Positions 44,616 through 55,976 of a DNA stretch of 64,000 nt are shown here, in pieces. The position numbers and the translations under genes are program-made. Location of the stretch: positions 24,552,001-24,616,000 of the forward strand of contig JBANAY010000003.1 of the NCBI GenBank assembly GCA_037952775.1. The letters are read 5' to 3'. This DNA is from Clonostachys chloroleuca. Lineage: Eukaryota > Ascomycota > Sordariomycetes > Hypocreales > Bionectriaceae. How positions within the stretch are numbered: the first letter of the stretch is position 1; every line of letters begins with the position of its first letter. Under the pieces are notes generated by a model, which was not told the DNA's origin, did no database searches, and worked only from the letters and a program-made list of their open reading frames with translations.

Positions 44616-46508
44616 TCACCTTGTACCCGATAGTAAGTCTAAGTGTTTTATGTCATGATCTAAACGACAGCCAATATCTGAGCAAACGTCAATAATCTTG
44701 TCCGTATCCAGCACCAGCGTCTTGTTAACAGGCTGGCCACTAGCATCTGGTGCCGCCCTAGCGTAAGTAGCAATAAGCTGTTTCCTTCCAACCTCCCACT
44801 CTGTCGCTGCCCAGAACCAACGACAATCCGAAGGAACAAACCCGTCCTCATTTCTGCTTCGTTCCTCCATCAACACCCCACCCAGCTTGCCGTTTAGCAT
44901 CAGCGCAGGCTCCCACGCACCTTCACGCCATTGTATCTGGCGGATGATCCCTGCCGCCATCATGCGGATGTTGTGGACCCGGCATCTGTTCACTACCACA
45001 AGAAGGGCGCTGAGGATTGATGTAGAAAGTGTGAAGAGATATGTAGGACGCAACTCGCGTAGGTATTTCACGCAGCGCGCCAATAGAACATGAAATTCAG
45101 CTTCAAAGTCGTCGTACATCATGTCCGTAGCATCAAGACAACACGAGACGCAAATCAGAAGCGTCTGATGCTGTATTTGCATAATTTGCAACGTTCTCAT
45201 GTGAGCTGGCTCTACGCATGTCTTCCCTGCCCCACACCATGAGTCGAATTCTGTCTGCCAGACCCTGAGCTGCGCAAGTAAAAGGGTTTTCTGTTGCTCT
45301 GTCTCTCGTTGCTGTGGTAGGGGTAGTGTTTGGAAGTTCATGGTCGCTCCTATAAAGGCGACTGCAAGCGCGTGAAACTTGTTCCATTGGATATCGAGTT
45401 TGCTGATGCTGGATTGGCCTGCATGAGGAAGATCCATTCCACAGGTAGTATCCCACAGTTGGATGTTAGATGACTGAGAAAGAAGAAACGGGGTATACCC
45501 TCCCATTATGGAGATGAGTGGTAGGAGGTGCTCCATGTCTTCCATATCGTCTTCTAATGGGCGAGGGGCTTGGATTTGTTGAGCCAGGCCTTCTTGTCGA
45601 TGCAACTTGAGTGCATGTTTTAGAAGAGTTATACTTCTTGTGATGAGGCTATCGGCTGACTTCATATCACCTTGTAATAACTCAAAAGTAATGAGCAGTA
45701 GCGACACGATGAACAGCGACCTAGGAGATTGTTTGTCCATCTCCTCTTCTAGTCGATTCCTGAACAAAATAAGGGCTTTGATATAGTGGCGGACGGCGGC
45801 TTCATGATGGACATTGGCCATAACTATAACTGACCAAGGATGGAGGGCTGAAGGTCGTCGAGTAGATTGTGCACTGAGTTGGGGAGCAAGTCTGATAGCA
45901 GTTGAAAGTGCTCCGATTGCAAGGACAGACTCCAAGGCGCATCTATCTATGGTGCTCTCATAGGGGACAATGCGAAGCCAGAATTCAGAGTGTGAGTATC
46001 CTGAGAGCTCATCCACTAGTTGACCTCTAAAGAAATCAAGGTACTGAGCGTCACCCTGATTGGCAAACCGAGATAGATAGGGATTTCTCCAGTGTGGATG
46101 AGACCATACTGGCATCAATGCCTTTGCAGTTGATGTGCCGTTTGGGTGCCCTTCATAGCCATCGCAACTGAAGCCGTCCTTGCTACCTGTGCCCAGCTGA
46201 TTAATTATGAATTCCATAAAAAGACCAACGTTGACATGAAGGAATAGCGATGACCTATCACCCAATCCCCTGAATGGATAGAATTACTCACACCTCAGGC
46301 ACGTAGGTTTCCGTTCGTCACACTTGATCCGTCGAGTTTTGCAAGAAACGCACCCAGTACGAACTTTGGGCTTGCTTGCACGTCTCTTTTTGGGTTGTAG
46401 AGGAGCGACAGAAGTTATACCAGCCGGCCTCGGAGCGATGGCCACTTGTCGATGTGCTTGTGGCATCTCTACCTTAGCAAATATGGACAGTCTCGGTCGA
46501 TAATTCAC
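44616..46508 (-). CDS. Zn(II)2Cys6 transcription factor, two exons
   Basis: CDS complement(join(44616..46186,46292..46508)), 595 aa from the first Met, or 581 from the second (MPQAHRQVAIAPRP, 46466), which looks more usual. The zinc cluster CVSCKTRRIKCDERKPTC-LRC-C (CX2CX6CX6CX2CX6C) is completed only after splicing, since the 105-nt intron splits the fifth Cys codon; SKDGFSCDGYE then follows. Downstream helices (FFRGQLVDELSGY, AVRHYIKALILFRNRL, FIVSLLLITFELLQGD, ADSLITRSITLLKHAL) are typical of Fungal_trans_2 regulators. It lies divergent to the short-chain dehydrogenase at 47007, with about 500 bp between the starts, so it may regulate that gene. Confidence 0.88.
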
Positions 46509-47006
46509 GAAGCGGTGGATTTATTCAGAATGACTGAATTTGGTAAGTGTCGGGGTTTCGGATGCTGAGTGCTGACACGTCCGACTCATCCGTAGGAAAG
46601 TAAGCAATCTAATCTATAATAGGCTACACTAACAACTCTCTAGCATTTATGGCCAATTAGATTTCATTTACCGTAACATGTTATGTCCAATCACGAAGCT
46701 CCTTTCTGGGAGGGCTTCTAAATGCATCGATCCTGCAACAGTAGATGGAGATTCACAGTCCAGCAAATCAGGAGACACTCCTCGTAATTTGTATCCTCGA
46801 ATCAAGCAAGGTCTCGTACCGAAAGAAAACAAAAGTGAGAAAGCTCGATAAAATGTGTGGGTGATGCGAAAAGGCATAAATAGGCAGCTAAATCCTGTTC
46901 TAGCTTTCGTACTTATCTTCTAGTATCGTAACGCCTTCAATATCCCTTCCCACGAATTCTACACCACTAAATTACATTAACGGCACCAACCGAACAACCT
47001 ACCAAA
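46509..47006. promoter_or_regulatory. Shared promoter between regulator and dehydrogenase
   Basis: Divergent intergenic region of about 500 bp. A TATA-like ATAAATAG lies near 46876-46883, 125 bp before the dehydrogenase ATG. I cannot name binding sites. Confidence 0.45.
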
Positions 47007-48087
47007 ATGGCTTCTCTTAATGAATACCACGCTCTAGGATCTTTCCCCAAAGACTGGGCAGTCAGAGCTGTTCAGTTTACCCGGAATGTTTATACCTCCG
47101 TTTATCCAGCCATCGATCCTGGCAATGCAGCAAACTCGCTACAAGGAAAGACGGTAGTCTTGACAGGCGCTAGCAGAGGTATAGGAGCCCATGCCATTGC
47201 ACCAGCCTTTGTCAAGGCCGGAGCCAAGGCTATAGTGCTTATCGCCACGAACTTGAGCAAACTAGCCCGAGTCGAGGAAGACTTGAAGGCAATCAATCCT
47301 GATGTTCAAGTCCTTTGCTTGCCTGTGGATATCACATCTGCAGAACAAGTCAAAAGCGCGTGGGCTGAGATTGGTGCCAAGTATACCAAGGTTGATATCC
47401 TCATCAACAACGCAGGTATCGAGGTTGGAGATAGTAACAAGACTCACGAGCAAGACCCAGATAAGTTTTTCAGAAACTACGTAAGTGATTAATCTGGGTT
47501 TCCCATAAAATTTCTTCAAAGATCCTTGGACTAATGTCGAATTCTAGGAAGTCAATGTCAAAGGCACCCACATGATGACCCAGCAATACCTCAAGGCTGC
47601 AGTCCAATGGGCCTCGACAGCTACTCCAGCTACAGTAATCAATATATCTAGCGGAGCTGCCTGGGGCACCTGGCCCGAATTGCCTGGATACACTGGGAGC
47701 AAGTTGGCCATGATACAGTACACTAAGACTGTTGCCGCCTCTTATCCAGGCACAGTTTTCACAATCGCGATTAACCCCGGCATGAACGACACTGACATAG
47801 TCCCGGCGGGCCTGAGGGCGGCCGGCCTCAATTGGAACGACTTCTCGCTGACTGGTGGAAACTTGGTGTGGTTGGCAGCGGACCCAGCCAGGAATATGTT
47901 TCTGAATGGGAGGATGATTAGCGTTGAATGGGACGTTGACGAGCTGGTCGCCCGAGCAGAAGAAATTATCAGTAAGGATCTGCTACCATGCGGTTCAACG
48001 CTACCCTCGGACCCGAGCAGTTTGAGAACTAAGGCCATTCACATGCCAACACTAAGATCAAGGCGAGATGAAGAAAGTAGGACCTAG
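47007..48087 (+). CDS. Short-chain dehydrogenase/reductase, two exons
   Basis: CDS join(47007..47480,47548..48087), 337 aa. Classical SDR marks are the coenzyme motif TGASRGIG (about residues 53-60), DITS after beta-4, LINNAG (beta-4/5), INISSGAAWGTW with the catalytic Ser, and YTGSK with catalytic Tyr and Lys. INPGMNDTDIV follows as the usual PG motif. About 45 residues precede the Rossmann fold, and the C-terminal 40 residues are polar. It is an NAD(P)-dependent oxidoreductase, probably cytosolic, of unknown substrate. The 67-nt intron has a GTAAGT donor and joins FFRNY-EVNVKGTH as in the family. It is divergent from the Zn2Cys6 regulator. Confidence 0.9.
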
Positions 48088-50571
48088 GCACTTCTTTCAA
48101 TTGAAAGGACCTGCAAGATTTCCCACTGGCATAGAAACTAGGACTCTTTTACAATTCAATGCTCGTACATTGCTCGTGTCACATTCATATTCCTACCCTT
48201 GAATCCTCACTATCCCTTCTTCTGGCATTAACCCTAGCAACGAACGCCTTTCTCCTCCCTACCTCTAACAGTACCCCAAGTGCTGCACTTTTACCTTTAT
48301 TACCCAAACGCTCAGCTCTTTCCAACATGAGCGGCGTTATTGGGCTTTTGGATCATTGCTGCAACAATGGAAAGGTGGTGTCTGAGACGTAGACATGCTT
48401 AATTCTCATGTCATCTTTCCATATACTTGAGCACCAAGGATTTACTTAGTACATGTTCATTTACAAGACCAGCAACTCAGGCACGAACTCGAGCTACGAG
48501 GTATATGAGTTGCAGCATGGCTCTTGCCGAGTAGAAGCAGAAAACCCACAATGATGGTTTGGTTTCAATTGTAGCTATGGGCTATGGTTAAGTGTGCTAC
48601 TACATCTAGTCACGACAGCTAGCATTAGGTCTAGGGAAATACAGACCCATCTACTCAGAATCATTTAAGATTATTAGCTTCAAAGTGAAATTAAGAATTG
48701 CTTTAGGCTTGACGACAATTCGATACGAATCTGACGGTGCTGGGTGAGGTGACCTGATCCCGCCAGAAAAAGGGTCTGGTAAGGGCTGGGGAGGCCCGGT
48801 TGTTACGTCCATCCAAGACGTGCATGCCATCGCCTGCCCAGCCTTGGCTCAGCCCTGGCGCTATAATTTTACGGGAATCAGAAATTCAAACAGGGCGATG
48901 TGTCAAAACCTCAGCATCCCGAAGGCGCACGGGTGGCCAAGACGGGAACGTTGTGGGCTGCCAACCCACGTGGGCTTCCAACGCACGAGGGATCTTCTGC
49001 AACCCTGGCAAATGAACTCTAGAACCAGTTTGATCTCGTAGATAATCCATTAATTAGCTTAATAGCTACTAAGAGAAGCAAAGCTTCAGAAGAAAATACT
49101 TGGAGGGCTGAAACTATTATTAGCAAACAACGGAAGGCCTCTGCTAACAAATGGCTGGGATGGTTACAGACCAAATCCTTTGTCTGTGGGCCTAGCCGGT
49201 TAACCGGGAGCAGCTGCCTCTATTGGCCTTAGTGGCAGGCCTCCAAGCACGGTTCCAATGATACATCTTGCCCTGTGTTTAGGCAGACGCATTAATCCAG
49301 CAGTAAGACATTACACAAATGTTTCAGATGCTAGAAGGGACACGAGGGATGTAAAAAGGCTCCTTACGGCAGCTCGTTTTCTCATTGCTCGGTAGATATG
49401 TTGATTTGAGGTCGGCAGTCAGACAGGGATGGCGAACGCTAAGCTTTTCCGCCAGTGTTAGGAGGATTCCAAGCCAAACCGCCAATGAACTTCCATGGAT
49501 TGGACACCTGTCACGCCAAAGAGGGCTGGAATTTACTGCCCTATTTGACTTACAACGCCTAGCTAGGTAGGAAGTACGAAGGCCGTATAAGCACTAAGAG
49601 CCAGCATGAGATTCATGGGACTATGCGCAGATCTCCTGTTGATCATGGCAGCTGGCCATCCGAACGAGTAGAGGCTGGCACGATAATACTTAAATATATC
49701 TACGTCTATACTCCTATCTAAGCATTTGCCAAACTCATCGCTTTATCTAGCGGAGATATTTCATAGACCAAACCAAAATACGCTCTTGATTAAGGCAAAT
49801 TAGGTCATATGTTGTTCATATCTTATTTGCTAGAGCCATATCAAGGAAGGTCCCTACTGAAGAAATCCTATCGGGAAGCTTGCTCCAAAACAGACAGAAA
49901 GGATCTCAAGCCTGGACTCCGTGTAAAAAGTTATACGCCTAGGCTCCTAGCTCCTATTTCAACGCAAAATGCAACACTGGTTGGGTAGCTTGCCTAACTT
50001 CCTAATCCATACGTAGTCAGGGAAAGGGCTGAATGTGGCCGGGAGGGAACCTGCAAGGGACAAACACAATACTAAGTAGATTTCATTATTCGCATATCTA
50101 CTCCGTACGATTGTGGCAGATGGGTTCGGTAACACCGCGGATCACATCCATTTGTGTGCGGTGGGCGTGCTCATCAGGATCCAGCTGATTGGCCGGTAAC
50201 TTCAACGGCCATGACTGATCAATTAGTATAGGGAGAACGTGCAATCTAGAATAGGCATGCTAAAACGGAAATACATCACAGCTCCGCCAAGGCCCACCTC
50301 GCAGGAATGTGGCGGAGCTAAAGATAGCCTCTAGCAACTGTGATGTAGTTGTGGAATACTGAGAGAGCATACTGAAAAGTATATAATCCATAGAGTGATC
50401 TTCCCCTTCATACGAGATCTCTTCTCGTCATCACTCGATCAAACACCACCGAAACACCCAAAACAACACAGAGCTGGTCTCTTTTCGCTTCTTTCCCCTT
50501 ATTTTTGTTACCTGTTTTTTTTATTGCTGGCCAATAACTTCTTTTAAAACAATATATCATACTTATTCAAA
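48088..50571. other. Intergenic, 2.5 kb
   Basis: I see no supported gene. The stretch is uneven in composition, with AT-rich parts (49030-49170, 49680-49860) that could be decayed repeats; I cannot tie them to a known element. A TATA box (TATATAAT) at about 50380-50387 lies 185 bp before the repeat-protein ATG, followed by a T- and C-rich leader. Confidence 0.5.
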
Positions 50572-51855
50572 ATGGTTGGCATTCAGCAAGTTTTCATCCC
50601 CGCCGTCTTGGTCGGCCTTGCCGCAGCTGCTCCTCTCGCCCCTCAGCCTGACATCGCCGCCCGAGATGTCAACGAGCTCGCCGACCTTGACCTGGCTGCT
50701 CGTGACCTCGTGCTCGACCTTGGCGAGCGCGACTTTGAGGACTTCGATTTCGTCGTCCGAGCTCTATACGGAGATGAAATGGATCTTGAGACCCGGGCCA
50801 ACCTCTTCAGTGCCGTCAAGGCTGTCGCCCCTGCCTTGAAAAACATCAAGAATGTCCTCCCTGGATCCAAGAAGCTAGTTGGGGCCGTTTCAGGCGCCGT
50901 CAAGGCCAAAAACGCCGTTGTGGGTGCTGCTAAAACAGTCGGTAAAACCGTGGTGAACAACAAGGGCAAGACTTACGATCGTCTCCTCAAGACTGCTGAT
51001 ACATCGATGAACATTGCTAAGACTGCTAAGGGCAAGCGTGATGTCGAATGGGATCTCGAGGAGCGTGATGAGTGGGATCTCGAGGAGCGTGACGAGTGGG
51101 ATCTCGAGGAGCGTGACGAATGGGACCTCGAAGAGCGAGCCAATATTTTTAAAGCCGTCAAGGCTGTTGCTCCCGCCCTCAAGAACATCAAGAACGTTCT
51201 ACCAGGCTCTAAGAAGCTTGTTGGTGCTGTCTCCGGTGCTGTTAAGGCCAAGAACGCTGTTACTGGCGCCGCCAAGACCGTCGCCAAGACGGTTGTCAAC
51301 AACAAGGGCAAGACTTACGATCGGCTTCTTAAGACTGCCGATACCTCAATGAATATTGCCAAGACGGTCAAGACCAATCAGAAGCCTGCTCAGGGAAAGC
51401 GTGATGAGGAGAGCCTTGAGGAACGTGATGAGTGGGATCTTGAGGAGCGCGATGATGAATTTGATCTCGAGGAGCGTGCCAACATCCTCAATGCCGTCAA
51501 AGCTGTTGCCCCCGCCCTCAAAAATATCAAGAACGTTCTCCCGGGATCCAAGAAGCTTGTTGGCGCTGTCTCTGGCGCTGTTAAGGCTAAGAACGCTGTT
51601 ACTGGCGCTGCTAAGACTGTAGCCAAGACTGTTGTGAATAACAAGGGCAAGACATATGACCGTCTTCTTAAGACTGCTGACACCTCAATGAAGATTGCCC
51701 AGACTGCCCACAAGCGTGGTGCGGAGGAAAACGACTCGGTCTCCAAACACCACACTAAGAAGGGCAAGAAGGCCGGCAAGAACAGCAAGAAGGTGGCTGG
51801 CAAGAGGAAGAACCGCATTGCCAAGAAGGCCAAGAAGCACAGCGAGGAAAACTAG
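50572..51855 (+). CDS. Secreted repeat protein, likely Kex2-processed multi-peptide precursor
   Basis: Single exon, 427 aa. A signal peptide (MVGIQQVFIPAVLVGLAAAA) leads into an acidic pro-region (about 25-75). Three cationic units of about 79 aa follow at residues 76-154, 190-268 and 303-381, each starting AN(L/I)(F/L) and containing AVAPALKNIKNVLPGSKK, LVGAVSGAVKAKNAV, VVNNKGKTYDRLLKTADTSM. Between units lie Lys-Arg Kex2 sites (GKR at 154-156 and 275-277, HKR at 380-382) and acidic spacers: four tandem EWDLEER octapeptides (157-189) and a shorter set (278-302). A Lys-rich tail (391-424) ends the protein. There are no cysteines. I know no named family. The layout matches fungal Kex2-processed repeat proteins, which release peptides in the Golgi. 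Activity is unknown. Confidence 0.85.
   Translation: MVGIQQVFIPAVLVGLAAAAPLAPQPDIAARDVNELADLDLAARDLVLDLGERDFEDFDFVVRALYGDEMDLETRANLFSAVKAVAPALKNIKNVLPGSKKLVGAVSGAVKAKNAVVGAAKTVGKTVVNNKGKTYDRLLKTADTSMNIAKTAKGKRDVEWDLEERDEWDLEERDEWDLEERDEWDLEERANIFKAVKAVAPALKNIKNVLPGSKKLVGAVSGAVKAKNAVTGAAKTVAKTVVNNKGKTYDRLLKTADTSMNIAKTVKTNQKPAQGKRDEESLEERDEWDLEERDDEFDLEERANILNAVKAVAPALKNIKNVLPGSKKLVGAVSGAVKAKNAVTGAAKTVAKTVVNNKGKTYDRLLKTADTSMKIAQTAHKRGAEENDSVSKHHTKKGKKAGKNSKKVAGKRKNRIAKKAKKHSEEN
50797..51714 (+). repeat. Three long coding repeats in the precursor gene
   Basis: Units at about 50797-51033, 51139-51375 and 51478-51714. The encoded peptides are nearly identical, while many third codon positions differ between units (for example CCTGCCTTG, CCCGCCCTC and CCCGCCCTC for Pro-Ala-Leu). 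Confidence 0.85.
51040..51138 (+). repeat. Tandem 24-bp repeats encoding EWDLEER-D octapeptides
   Basis: Four consecutive units of GAGTGGGATCTCGAGGAGCG type. Unlike the long units, these are almost identical in DNA, so they probably expanded recently or are kept alike by slippage. Confidence 0.85.
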
Positions 51856-54331
51856 ACGCTGAAGGGTAGTTCTCCTACCAATTTTGCTGGGCCATTAGTT
51901 GCTCAAGATTACCACAGAATGTGCCATAATGCTAATGAACAAAGATGATGATATTGGTGTTACTCCGGGGAATAATATTGTGAATTCTATGACGCGTATC
52001 ATGAACTTGCCTGTACCCAGCGATTACTCCTTTCGGTATCTGAACCAACTTCTAAAAAGTATCTCTTATCATATTTTTCTTTTGTCATCCAGTTTTAAAA
52101 CTTTATTCGATACGCTTTCTGCTGATATCTTGAAATAGAAGGGGTGAGCACAGAGGAAAGTTTTGGATATCTTGCTACTTGAGAAAGGCGCCATGGGTCC
52201 CTCAAGAAGGTTTTTACATGGTCATATATAGGTTATTACAGTCTGGAAAGTCTTTTGATAACAATGTGCACCGTGTTGAAGCAAGCGACAGTAATGACGG
52301 TAATGACAAGAATTCGGGATGTTGGAGTCAGCCTCAAGACGCGTGATAGGGACGGCAAACGAGGTATGGAATCATATCAAGGATTGGCTGAAAGAGCACA
52401 GGAATTTGGCTCTCTGTTCTTGTTGTTTGCTTATCCATTGAAGGAAGAACCACCGCTGAATCTTGTCTTTCATACAAGCTCTATCAGAGACGATTCTGAT
52501 ATACTAACGAAAGAAAAGAAGAGCACACTCTCACTACTTGCTATGCCTCATTGGCGAAGAGCCTGATTACTGATACCAACAAGCGCAAATAAAAGAAAGC
52601 ATCAATGCTACAGAATTTGAGGGATACCTTGAGTGTCAAATAAGAGGAACTGTTAACAGTCAGAAGCGGGTGCTGGAGCGAGGGCGTTCAGTCCATTTGT
52701 GGGAAAGTCTTGACAGCAATTTTCAACTAATCACCCCGACTAAAATATGGCTGAGATATCAGTGGGCTAGCTGGAGGAAGCAATAATAGCGAGTTGAGTT
52801 GGGATGGTGTGAAACAAGGAGCTTTAGCCACCGGGGATGGGCCGTTGCATGAATGATGTGCCCAGATGGGCAAAGTGGTGACAGCTGTGCAATAAGCCAT
52901 GCGCCAGATGACTAACTAGGAGACTGAGAGCTGAGTGTGACAGCCAGTCAGAGGGCGTGGAAAAGCAATGGAAGGATCATTAAGAGGAGCAAAGTAATAA
53001 GTCAGCCGAGATATCAGCCTCACCTCCTCCAAAAGCCCTGTCGCTTTGATGAATCATTTAACACGATCACGGGGAGTTCGGAGAATATTATTGATGTTTT
53101 GTGATCTTTGAGACTCTTGCTAAATTGCTGTGACATTTGGAAAAGCATGATGGAGAGATTAAACATTGTGTCTGGTGGATGGTTTATTTGACCATGTCCT
53201 TGAGTATAGCTACCAAGATCCATCACATTCTCAGAAACGATTTGATCGTCGATCGATACGCGCATGTGCTACGTATCGCACAACAAGGTTGCTTGGGTAA
53301 GGGGGTCGTGATGGTTGTGCCCTTAGCAGCTTTGCATTTCTTGGTAAGATTGCCAACAGGCATCATTCCCTGCTGACAGCACACGATTACCCTTTAGGAT
53401 CATGGAAATCTAGACAGTAGGGGTGCTGAGAATTTTGATTGCACAAAGGACTGGCCTAGCGCCTTTTGCTTGCCAGCATTAACTGACCACATCCTGGTCC
53501 CTGCCAGCCTAATCACAAGAACAACGAGGAATTTCCCTCACAGCGGCACTAGGAACTGTGCCAGCAACTCAATTCAGCGCCCTCGATTCTGCGTAGACAA
53601 TGTGCACAGAGAGAAATGATGACTCTCTCTGTGAGCGGACCTCTGAGCCAGATAATGAAGTGTAATATTCAACATACTTCCTGCAAATAATCGGAACAAT
53701 AAACTTCTCTGAAACTGCAGTGTAAAGGAGCAATTGCCTCGGATGGCTGACCGATGGACTTCGTCGGATCGGTTTATTGTCAAGTATTGGTGGTCTATGT
53801 AGGCTAAATAACTGTCAACGGAGAATATTCGTTTTGGGCGGATTGACCGAGCGATCACTTCCTAAGACATCATGGGGGAAGCTGGGGTTTGTCTAAGGCC
53901 ATCAGCATCCAGAAAAGCACGTTGCCCGGCTTGAAACGCGACAAGGGGCATTCATGACCCGGCGACAGCGGCTCCCCAGGAAGCTTGTCCTTTGCATTGG
54001 GCCGGACCGCCAAATGAGAACAAGTGGCCGCCAGATCCGGCAGCTCACGTTTTATTACCCTGCTTTGCTTCCTTGAAAGGAGACTTGGGCTGTAAATGCG
54101 GTGTTGGCCCCATCGGGGATCTTTAAGATTGAGGCTCCCGGCCTTTTTTCTCCGATCGACCCATTCCTCGCCAACCTTCGTTGTCACTCTATAACTACGG
54201 AACGACAAATACGACTAAAGAATAACCACGGAACCGACGAACCGCTCGACACGAGAATGAACTGTATCGTCGACGAGGCACGGCTCCCTACTTGACGGCT
54301 TCGCTCTACGCATGTTAAACTTGCACATGCC
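51856..54331. other. Intergenic, 2.5 kb
   Basis: I see no supported gene. Open frames at 52255-52566 and 53870-54208 (minus) have no motif. Confidence 0.5.
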
Positions 54332-55654
54332 ATGGACTCCCGCAAACCTGTCGAAAATGCAGGCTCGATAGTCATCCCGGCGATCTGGTCCATGGTGGGG
54401 ATCACGACAGCGTTCTTTTGCTCGAAGATCTACACTCGCATCATACGAAGTGGACAAACATGGTGGGACGACTATCTCTTGATCATCGGCTGGATCCTTC
54501 TTATCGCTGCCGGATCAACACTCACAGTTGCTCTTAAGAATGGACATCTCATATCAGACAGTAAAGAGGCACCGACTGTCAGTGCCTTGGTCCGCCTGTC
54601 ACACACATTTCATCTATTAGCGCTGGCTTTATCTAAGACCTCCTTTGCCGTCTCCTTACTACGCTTCTCGTCCAGGGTCGAGAAAGTGCTTATCTGGCTC
54701 GTTGTCGGATCGATCAACTTGCTCTCCATCTATCACGTGTTCGCACAATGGAGGGCTCTCTGCGGTGACACAGTTCCGTACGTTCTTCCTGGCGCATGCT
54801 GGGAAGCCCACGACCTGGGCATCGTGAACATTACAGCTTCAGGTGATATTTCTTTTCCTCATTTTGCTTCGGCTGTACGTGAGTCTTACAAGTCTCTAGG
54901 TTTTTCAGCGGCAACGGATTTCGTCCTTGGCCTGCTTCCATGGCGAGTCATTTGGAATACCAACCTAGAGAAGAAAAAGAGAATTGGTGTCGGTGTTGCT
55001 ATGAGCTTTGAGATATTGTGAGTATACTCTTTCTCGTGATGGCTCGGCTTTACTGACAATACCACAGCGGGTGTGCTTTTGGTGTCATGAAGACTGTTCA
55101 AGCCATCAGAATCCTCAACCCACTGGAACTTGAGTGTAAGAGCGACCCCTACCGGCTTTTTAAACCATCTCTGACCCTTTTCTATAGTTAACTGGCACCT
55201 TATGCTGTACTGGATATTCTCCCTCGCCGAGCCGTGCTCGACCATCATCGCAGCCTCGATACCTATTCTGCGTGTCCTCGTCGGGGAGATAGCGTTGGGT
55301 ACAAGATATGGATCAACCCCGACAGTACTGGGGTATGTTCGATCTGATGGCAACCGATTCTTGACACAACCTCGGCCCGAATCACGAAGGAACTCCGAGT
55401 CTCGCCATCAAACTTTCCTTGACGACTCCGCAAGCGAGAGCAGTATCCTCGATGGCCGGCATGGCCACCGTGGCGGGGGTATCACGCTAAAGACGGAGGT
55501 CTCAGTCGAATTTGATCGGAAACCCGATCACCAGCCAAGGCTAGAGATGTTTGAGCTACGTCCAGGGGTTTCACGGTCGAATTCAGTGAAGGTGAAGGGG
55601 AAAGACCCAGTGCTTTTGTCCAGTCCACCACTGCCGCAGTTCTTAAATGGATGA
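54332..55654 (+). CDS. Second SAT4/rhodopsin-like integral membrane protein, four exons
   Basis: CDS join(54332..54842,54909..55017,55068..55135,55188..55654), 384 aa. Helices run IVIPAIWSMVGITTAFFCSKIYTR, WWDDYLLIIGWILLIAAGSTLTVAL, LSHTFHLLALALSKTSFAVSLLRF, VLIWLVVGSINLLSIYHVFAQW, AATDFVLGLLPWRVIW, and WHLMLYWIFSLAEPCSTIIAASIPILRVL (in parts). The DD after WW, CW in the second loop, AATDF..LPW and the AEP motif are family hallmarks. The C-terminal 110 residues are polar and Ser/Arg-rich, likely cytoplasmic. The first intron (66 nt) is stop-free and in frame, but the alignment ITAS-AATDFVL favours removal. Function is unknown; some relatives have roles in virulence signalling. Confidence 0.87.
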
Positions 55655-55976
55655 ATACAATAGACATAATGATTATGACATAGATTTTCCTTTCTTCAAT
55701 ATATATTCTTGACCTACTCATGTTCACATTGATAGATATATACTTCGAATTCTGCATGAGACAATATTGACTGGTAGGTACGATATGCTTGCCTTTTCAT
55801 AAGGAGAAATTATTTCCCTCGCCGTGCGATCTTCTGGACACAGCGGCTCGTCTTACTTGAGGCTATTATTAATGCTGAATGGGAGCAGGCAAGGACAGTT
55901 ATCAATCATATTCATATCCAAGAAACACGGTGGGCGGGCATTATTAAATAGCTTGATTCATTCCTGACTGGCCCTA

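Noticed and set aside
49030..49170. AT-rich stretch with a Lys/Arg-rich translation suggesting a decayed transposase
   Set aside because: Too short and with no catalytic motif or terminal inverted repeat.
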